From Deltaproteobacteria bacterium (GTDB taxonomy: Bacteria > Myxococcota_A > Polyangia > Palsa-1104 > JAEUJZ01): DNA of 10,185 nucleotides. Position numbers and translations under genes: made by a program. Every line of letters starts with the position of its first letter. Positions within the stretch are counted from its first letter, which is position 1. Shown here one piece after another: positions 5,395 to 10,185 of this stretch. Under the pieces are notes generated by a model, which worked only from the letters and a program-made list of their open reading frames with translations, made no database searches and was not told the origin of the DNA. The stretch covers positions 1-10,185 of the forward strand of contig JAGNNG010000031.1 of NCBI GenBank assembly GCA_017990795.1, in the 5' to 3' direction.

Positions 5395-6477
5395 ATGAGT
5401 CAGTCACCTCCGCTCCGTCTCCCTTGGCTTGGTACAGCGCTGCTCGGCTTGACGCTGCAGTTCCTAAGTCCGCACCCGGTCTACGCGAAAACCCCATCAG
5501 AAAAGGAGGCCACCGAGGTCCGAGGATTCCTGGACAAGGAGCAAATTCGTACCGTCATCCACAGCCACATCGAAGAGGTCAAAGCCTGCTACGAGCGGGA
5601 GCTAGCAACGGCCCCGGAGCTAGCAGGCCGGGTCCTGGTGCAGTTCACCATTGGCCGCAACGGCCAGGTCCAGGCAGGCCTAGTGCAGTCGTCCACCTTA
5701 GGCAACAGCCGTGCCGAGCAGTGCATCTTGGCCGCAGTAAAAACTTGGGTCTTCCCGGCCCCGCAAAAGGGCATTGTGATCATCACTTATCCCTTTGTGC
5801 TGCGCTTCGCAGACAGTACGTCTGTAGCCGCCACGGCCTCGACGCCTCCTTCAGCCCCTCCCCAGCCTCTTCCCGAAGTTGTGCCTGCGCTCATGATCAC
5901 GCAGAGCAAGGTCAGCACCGGCGATGACCCGCACCTTCCTGAGGCGGTAAAGGTCCTGCATCCATGTGACGACTTGGTCGGCACCTACAGAGTCTGCATC
6001 GAGCCCAGCGGCACCGTCGGCTCTGTGGAGGTGCTGCAGAGCATTGCTGGAGCCGATACCGAGCTTGCGGCCACACTGAGGGCCTGGCGCTTTAAGCCGC
6101 AGCCAAAACCCGTGTGCTTCTGGCAGACGTTCGTGTTTCATGTCGGCGGCGACACCACCTGCGTACGCGACAGCGACTATCATCCCCGAACCAAGGAAGA
6201 GGTTAGCCGCTTGCCGGTCTACGACGTCAGTGCTTGTGGCGCCGCGATGAGCAGCCGCGCTGGCGGTCGCACCGGAACAGTAGCCCTGCGGCTGCAGCTA
6301 GATGAGCGCGGCAAGCTACGTCAAGTCCGGGTCCTAGAGAGTCAAAGCCAGGCCCTGGACTCCTTCGCGGTGGGCCTTTTGCGCACGGAGCCCGCATGCC
6401 AAATCCAGCCCGCGCTCGACAAGGACGGAACGCCGGTGCCTTTTGTCATCGACCGCTATCAAGTGACGTTCAAGTAG
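5395..6477 (+). CDS. Exported AgmX/PglI-type protein with three TonB-C-like domains
   Basis: 360 residues. Residues 1-31 look like a Sec signal peptide (Arg8, hydrophobic 11-24, cleavage after VYA), so the protein is periplasmic or further out. Residues about 46-138 match the AgmX/PglI C-terminal domain of myxobacteria (VKACYERELATAPELAGRV, a TonB-C-like strand pattern, CILAAVKTWVFPAP, YPFVLRF). After a Pro/Ala/Ser linker (140-160) comes a second TonB-C-like unit (about 186-250) and a third (about 276-360, GTVALRLQLDERGKL then VRVLESQSQALD). The mature part has eight Cys (65, 110, 191, 201, 241, 256, 281, 335), suggesting disulfides. There is no N-terminal transmembrane anchor, PG-rich spacer or ExbB/D neighbour, so it is unlikely to be a classical TonB. 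It lies 74 bp downstream of carH and may be co-transcribed. The ATG at 5395 is the natural start for the signal peptide, though its ribosome site is weak. Confidence 0.85.
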   Translation: MSQSPPLRLPWLGTALLGLTLQFLSPHPVYAKTPSEKEATEVRGFLDKEQIRTVIHSHIEEVKACYERELATAPELAGRVLVQFTIGRNGQVQAGLVQSSTLGNSRAEQCILAAVKTWVFPAPQKGIVIITYPFVLRFADSTSVAATASTPPSAPPQPLPEVVPALMITQSKVSTGDDPHLPEAVKVLHPCDDLVGTYRVCIEPSGTVGSVEVLQSIAGADTELAATLRAWRFKPQPKPVCFWQTFVFHVGGDTTCVRDSDYHPRTKEEVSRLPVYDVSACGAAMSSRAGGRTGTVALRLQLDERGKLRQVRVLESQSQALDSFAVGLLRTEPACQIQPALDKDGTPVPFVIDRYQVTFK

Positions 6478-6530
6478 CCTGCGCCCACGACGCCGCAACA
6501 CCAGCGCTGCTTCATGACCCGCGCGCAATG

Positions 6531-6570
6531 AAAAAGGAGCGAAGCCAGGCTCAACTCCTGGCTCCGCTCC
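6531..6570 (-). terminator. Rho-independent terminator of the FG-GAP lipoprotein gene
   Basis: Read on the minus strand, a 14-bp stem (arms 6570-6557 and 6549-6536, one mismatch) with a 7-nt loop is followed directly by TTTTT (6535-6531), a classic intrinsic terminator 46 nt after the stop of the lipoprotein gene. On the plus strand the same hairpin lacks a T-run but may still end the convergent transcript coming from 6477. Confidence 0.85.
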
Positions 6571-6615
6571 CTAGCTGCTTACGACGTTCCTAACTCAACG
6601 CTACCGCTCGCTTCC

Positions 6616-9183
6616 CTACGGAGTCCGATTCAGCCGCGAAGTCGCAAGCTCCAGCGCGTCCTGCACATAGACCAAGTCCATCTTGGTATCCCCATTGAGG
6701 TCAGCCAGCGCCATCAAGCTATTGGAAGAGAGAGACTCACTAGTGCTGGAAGGGAAAAAGGCGCCATCGCCAAAGCCCATCCAGTACTTGATATCGGTGC
6801 CACCATCGCAGCTCACAACCAGATCGCTGCGACCATCACCATCCATGTCTGCTGCAGCCAGTGCGGATGGGAACGAGCAGACGGCCAGCGGTGTCGTCGC
6901 GGTCAGCGTGCCAGTGCCACTATTCAAAAGCACCGCCACAGAGTTGTCATCACTACTCGCCACTGCCACATCCAGCTTAGAGTCCCCGTTGTAGTCAGCC
7001 ACTGTCACAGCCAGCGGATTTTTGCCAACGGCAACATTCTTTGCGACTCCCATACCAGTAGTAATCGCCAGCAGCACACTCACCGATCCGGACTCGGAGT
7101 TTGTGACTACGAGATCCGCTTTGCCGTCGCCGTTTAGATCTCCGCTAGCAATCGCGGTGGGGAATTTTTGCACTGGGTAGTGCTTGGCTGCCCCAAAGTT
7201 TCCTGCCCCCGTATTTAGAAGAACGGTTGCGCTATCGCTGTCATAGTTGCTAGTCGCAATGTCGAGCTTTCCGTCTGCATTGACATCGGCGAGCACCACT
7301 CCCGAAGGACTATTTCCGACCGCCAAGCTGCGCGGCGCAGCAAAGGTGCCGTCGCCATTTCCCAAAAGTACGCTAACGCTGCTGGCGTCGAAGTTGCTGA
7401 CGACCAAGTCGACTTTGCTATCGCCACTAACATCGCCGACCGCCACACCGTTGGCCCCAAGACCCGCGGTAAAGGTAGCCGACGCTCCGAAGCGACCATT
7501 GCCCTCACCTAGTGCAACGCGAACCGTGCCCTTGTCATAGTTGGTCACGATCAGGTCGCTTTTGCCGTCGGCATTGACATCGGCCAAGCGCACAGCAGAG
7601 GGCTTGCTACCAGTTGGCATCGATGCGGGGTCTAAATAACCGCTGCCATTATTGACCAGCACCGTCAGGTATCGACTGCTAACAAGCTCTGCTTTTTTGT
7701 CACCATTTAGATCGGCCAGAACCGGCCCGACAAAGCTGCGCGACGAAAACGTCTGTCGCAGACCAAATGTTCCATCTCCTTTTCCTAGATAGTAGGCACT
7801 GGCAGAGCTTGATGTTGAGAGCAGATCTAGCTTCCCATCCCCGTTAATATCACCGACGGTAAAGTCACTATAGACCAGGTCATCTGCGACATCTTGCGGA
7901 CCCGCAAAAGTACCGTCGCCTTTGCCTAGATACAGCGCCGGAATCCCCGAGTATCGCGAGATCAACAAGTCGCGCTTGCCATCTCCGTTGAAGTCGCCCG
8001 CCTTCACTTTCGGGGAGTACGAAACACCACTTACCGCGCCCGCAGTGATGGCAGCCCCAAAGGTTCCATCACCCTTGCCCGGAAAGACCCGCATCGCGCT
8101 GATACCCCGATTCACAGTCAAGAGATCGGGTACGCCGTCGCCAGTCCAGTCGTCAAACAGGACCTCGGAGACCTCCACGGGCGAAAGAGTAAGTCCTACA
8201 ACCGCCTCAAACGTGCCATCGCCCTTTCCAAACCAGGATTGATAGACTGCGGCGGTCGAGCCCCAGACGGTCGAATCTACGCCGACCCCGAGCAGGTCAA
8301 CACGGCCATCGCCATTTAGGTCCTGCGCAAAGATCCGCGTCACGCCTGCAGTAGACGGGGGAAACTGTGGTGCGGCAAAGGTTCCATCGCCATTGCCAAG
8401 CAGCACGACGACGCTCTTGGTGCCGCCGCTTGACACAGCAACTATAACATCGGCTTTTTTGTCCCCATTTAGGTCCACCACTGCCAGGTCGCTCATGGAG
8501 CCTTCAGGCAACGTCGTCAGCTTGGGCTCTTGCAACAGTCCCGTGCCCGTCCCTAGCGCAACCGCAAGGACGTCGTCAGAGGAGCCCAATGATGGCGTGC
8601 CCAAGATTACCTGGTCGAGCTTGCCGTCGCCGTTGATATCTGCTGTGACCGCACGCGAGCCAATAACGCCGTGACCAAAGCGGCTGGCATCGTCCATCTG
8701 GAGCTTGTCCGAGTAGTAGTAAAATAAGTCCGAGCGCGTTACAGACTTCCCTTCGGGGCGAGTCACCACTACCGGCACTCGGCCAAATGCGCCAGGCTTG
8801 GCAGGCAGCGCCACCGTCATCACCGTTGATGAGACGACCTGTACAAAATAGCTCGACACCGCGATGCCACCGATGCTGACGGACATACCGGGTCGAAAGT
8901 TTTTGCCCGTCAATGTCAGCGTCGTGCCACCGTCCGCCGGGCCAATGTTGGGAGAAATCGACGTCAACTGCGGAGCGGGACCACTCAGCTCAGCTTGCAG
9001 CGAGCCAACCTCTTCCGCTGGTAGCAAGGACTCTGGGTCGGGGGAGCCACAAGCTGCGACCAGCAGCAGGCCCAGTGAACCCAAGCCCAGCGCCGACCTC
9101 ATCCAACGGTTTTGCAAATAGCTAGAGCCAAGCGAGCGCTGCACCGAGGGCTGAAGTGAACGACCAAAGGGATGGTTTCTCAT
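6616..9183 (-). CDS. Lipoprotein with IPT/TIG domain and 14 FG-GAP/VCBS repeats
   Basis: 855 residues. The signal sequence has a long basic n-region (1-29), a hydrophobic stretch (LGLGSLGLLLVAA) and a lipobox LVAAC with Cys45, so the mature protein is lipid-anchored. An IPT/TIG immunoglobulin-like domain covers about 69-158. Fourteen FG-GAP repeats follow, with calcium-loop motifs of the DLNGDGKxD type starting near residues 182, 237, 288, 345, 397, 445, 491, 535, 584, 633, 682, 730, 779 and 828. Most also contain an LGNGDGTF turn. The later units have a near-constant 49-residue period. Fourteen blades fit two seven-bladed beta-propellers (inference). The ATG at 9183 is chosen because AAGGAG lies 11 nt upstream; an internal Met28 would give a shorter signal but has no ribosome site. 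A surface binding or adhesion role is likely; the ligand is unknown. Confidence 0.92.
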   Translation of the reverse strand: MRNHPFGRSLQPSVQRSLGSSYLQNRWMRSALGLGSLGLLLVAACGSPDPESLLPAEEVGSLQAELSGPAPQLTSISPNIGPADGGTTLTLTGKNFRPGMSVSIGGIAVSSYFVQVVSSTVMTVALPAKPGAFGRVPVVVTRPEGKSVTRSDLFYYYSDKLQMDDASRFGHGVIGSRAVTADINGDGKLDQVILGTPSLGSSDDVLAVALGTGTGLLQEPKLTTLPEGSMSDLAVVDLNGDKKADVIVAVSSGGTKSVVVLLGNGDGTFAAPQFPPSTAGVTRIFAQDLNGDGRVDLLGVGVDSTVWGSTAAVYQSWFGKGDGTFEAVVGLTLSPVEVSEVLFDDWTGDGVPDLLTVNRGISAMRVFPGKGDGTFGAAITAGAVSGVSYSPKVKAGDFNGDGKRDLLISRYSGIPALYLGKGDGTFAGPQDVADDLVYSDFTVGDINGDGKLDLLSTSSSASAYYLGKGDGTFGLRQTFSSRSFVGPVLADLNGDKKAELVSSRYLTVLVNNGSGYLDPASMPTGSKPSAVRLADVNADGKSDLIVTNYDKGTVRVALGEGNGRFGASATFTAGLGANGVAVGDVSGDSKVDLVVSNFDASSVSVLLGNGDGTFAAPRSLAVGNSPSGVVLADVNADGKLDIATSNYDSDSATVLLNTGAGNFGAAKHYPVQKFPTAIASGDLNGDGKADLVVTNSESGSVSVLLAITTGMGVAKNVAVGKNPLAVTVADYNGDSKLDVAVASSDDNSVAVLLNSGTGTLTATTPLAVCSFPSALAAADMDGDGRSDLVVSCDGGTDIKYWMGFGDGAFFPSSTSESLSSNSLMALADLNGDTKMDLVYVQDALELATSRLNRTP

Positions 9184-9194
9184 GTGTGCCGTCT

Positions 9195-9200
9195 CTCCTT
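9195..9200 (-). promoter_or_regulatory. Ribosome-binding site of the FG-GAP lipoprotein gene
   Basis: AAGGAG on the minus strand, 11 nt before the ATG at 9183. It favours the longer n-region over the internal Met28 start, which has no such site. Confidence 0.7.
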
Positions 9201-9211
9201 TTTTGAGGGAA

Positions 9212-9231
9212 GCCTGCATGGCCAAGCAGGC
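9212..9231 (-). repeat. Small inverted repeat in the lipoprotein 5' leader
   Basis: GCCTGC and GCAGGC form a 6-bp stem with an 8-nt loop just upstream of the ribosome site. It could be a minor mRNA structure; no regulatory class is recognised. Confidence 0.3.
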
Positions 9232-9295
9232 CGGAATTTGCGCTGCCACCCGACGACGACTTCGAGTAGCAGCAACTTGTCCTGCACTCTAACTT

Positions 9296-9316
9296 GGGGG
9301 TCTGACAATGACCCCC
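9296..9316. repeat. Perfect 7-bp inverted repeat GGGGGTC-N7-GACCCCC
   Basis: GGGGGTC (9296-9302) and GACCCCC (9310-9316) are exact inverted copies around TGACAAT. They lie 113 bp upstream of the lipoprotein start and 153 bp past the stop of the sigma54 activator. It could be a dyad operator, or a terminator lacking a T-run. The rest of the 9184-9468 gap shows no gene, and no clear -35/-10 or -24/-12 promoter was found in it. Confidence 0.4.
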
Positions 9317-9468
9317 GCAACGCAGAATTCAAGCTGCCGAACAGCGCGAACTTTGGTGAAGACCACGCGCTAACGCCTTCGCGTAACCCACCGCTCCGTC
9401 GCCAAAATCAAGCTGCGCCAGCGCTAACGTCTGGCACCTGCAGCGCCAAACCGCTCGCATGTACTTGG

Positions 9469-10185
9469 CTACGAAGTGGTGCTCGAATCCCCACCGACAT
9501 CATCCCCATCACCCACGCCCGACGAGTGCGCAGGCTCAGGCTCTGAGCGACTCCCCTCTTCACGATGCAGGAAGCGAAAGACCGTTCGCACATCGACGCC
9601 CAGCACCTGCGCCGCGCGCGTCTTGTTGCCGTTGTGCAGCGCCAAAATTTCGCTGACATACTTTTGGACAAAGCGCTCTTTGGCGTCGGCAAGCGGCAGG
9701 ACTTTGGGCTGCGCGACGGCGGCCATGCCCAGATCTTCGGGGCTAAGCTCGGTGTGCTCAGACAGCACCAGCGCTTTTTTGATGACGTTCTCTAGCTGGC
9801 GAATGTTGCCGGGGAACGGATGTCGACGCAGCGCCAATTCCGCGCCCGGAGTCAGCGTGCGCGGCGACAGCTGCAGCTCGTCGGCAAAGCGGCGCAAAAA
9901 GTAGTGCGCCAAGATCAGCACATCGTCGCCCCGCTCGCGCAGCGGCGGCAGGTGGATCTGCACCACGTTGAGTCGATAGTAAAGATCCTCGCGAAAGCGA
10001 CCGGCGCGGATCTCTGAGGGCAGATCGCGATGGGTCGCTGCGAGCACCCGCACATCGATCGGCTCGGCGCGATTGTCACCCACGCGCGTCACCGCCCGCT
10101 CTTGCAGCACCCGCAACAGCTTTACCTGCAGCCCCATCGGCATCTCGCCGATCTCGTCCAGAAAGACGGTGCCGCCGCTGGCCAC
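9469..10185 (-). CDS. Sigma54-dependent transcriptional activator, C-terminal part
   Basis: The last 238 codons of an NtrC-family activator; the rest, including any sensory domain, Walker A and GAFTGA loop, lies beyond the right edge. Counting from the first full codon: Walker B GGTVFLDEIGEM (4-15), sensor I VLAATHRDL (47-55), the arginine-finger region FREDLYYRLN (64-73), PPLRERGDD (80-88), sensor II FPGNIRQLEN (124-133, usually GNVRELEN), and a Fis-type helix-turn-helix (about 184-207, NGNKTRAAQVLGVDVRTVFR). The protein hydrolyses ATP to open sigma54-RNA polymerase complexes. After the HTH there is a 30-residue acidic Ser/Gly tail (GDGDDVGGD), unusual because the HTH normally ends these proteins. 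Its targets are unknown; no -24/-12 site was found in the adjoining gap. A TAG at 9471-9469 ends it. Confidence 0.95.
   Translation of the reverse strand: MASGGTVFLDEIGEMPMGLQVKLLRVLQERAVTRVGDNRAEPIDVRVLAATHRDLPSEIRAGRFREDLYYRLNVVQIHLPPLRERGDDVLILAHYFLRRFADELQLSPRTLTPGAELALRRHPFPGNIRQLENVIKKALVLSEHTELSPEDLGMAAVAQPKVLPLADAKERFVQKYVSEILALHNGNKTRAAQVLGVDVRTVFRFLHREEGSRSEPEPAHSSGVGDGDDVGGDSSTTS

Noticed and set aside
6616..8700. DNA repeats in the lipoprotein gene as a CRISPR or mobile repeat array
   Set aside because: The periodicity of about 147 bp is protein-level FG-GAP repetition with diverged DNA; no identical repeats with unique spacers are present.
9184..9468. Sigma54 (-24/-12) promoter near the activator, prompted by TGGCAC at 9432-9437
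   Set aside because: No TTGCA-type -12 element follows at the required spacing on either strand.
9470..9500. T-arm-like sequence (GCTCGAATC) suggesting a tRNA 3' end
   Set aside because: The stem does not pair at the standard length, no anticodon or D arm is found upstream, and the bases encode the end of the sigma54 activator.

Overview
The window looks like chromosomal DNA of a GC-rich Myxococcota-type (deltaproteobacterial) organism. Pointers are the AgmX/PglI-type C-terminal domain typical of myxobacteria, a large FG-GAP lipoprotein, a CarH-type B12 regulator, a sigma54 activator, and long Ala/Pro-rich linkers. This assignment is inference from gene content; no rRNA or tRNA is present to confirm it.

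Layout. The left third (1-3987) is all on the minus strand, read right to left: an ECF sigma factor (3403-3987), a 628-residue Ala/Pro-rich protein with what looks like a degenerate AAA+ core (1438-3324), an LCAD/IVD-like acyl-CoA dehydrogenase (194-1354), and the start of a DUF2064/TIGR04282 glycosyltransferase-like gene running off the left edge (1-173). A 313-bp AT-rich divergent region (3988-4300) separates the sigma gene from a plus-strand CarH/LitR-type gene (4301-5320). That gene is followed by an exported protein with three TonB-C-like domains (5395-6477). A convergent gap with a clear terminator (about 6531-6570) leads to a minus-strand lipoprotein carrying an IPT/TIG domain and 14 FG-GAP repeats (6616-9183). 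The right edge holds the C-terminal part of a sigma54-dependent activator (9469-10185, minus).

Central idea. The CarH-like protein keeps every residue known to matter for adenosylcobalamin light sensing (W184, H185, E194, H195, H231). The divergent region carries two arrays of three tandem 11-bp ACA-containing repeats. One lies over the best promoter for the sigma gene and the other over the TTGACA of the carH promoter. This is the layout expected of a B12-dependent light switch that represses itself and an ECF sigma factor in the dark, like LitR/LitS of Streptomyces, here in a different phylum and without carotenoid genes in view. Immediately downstream of the sigma gene is the degenerate AAA+-like protein, with its own near-perfect extended -10 promoter placed so that the mRNA would be leaderless. 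No anti-sigma factor is visible. The operator and regulatory claims are read from sequence pattern only.
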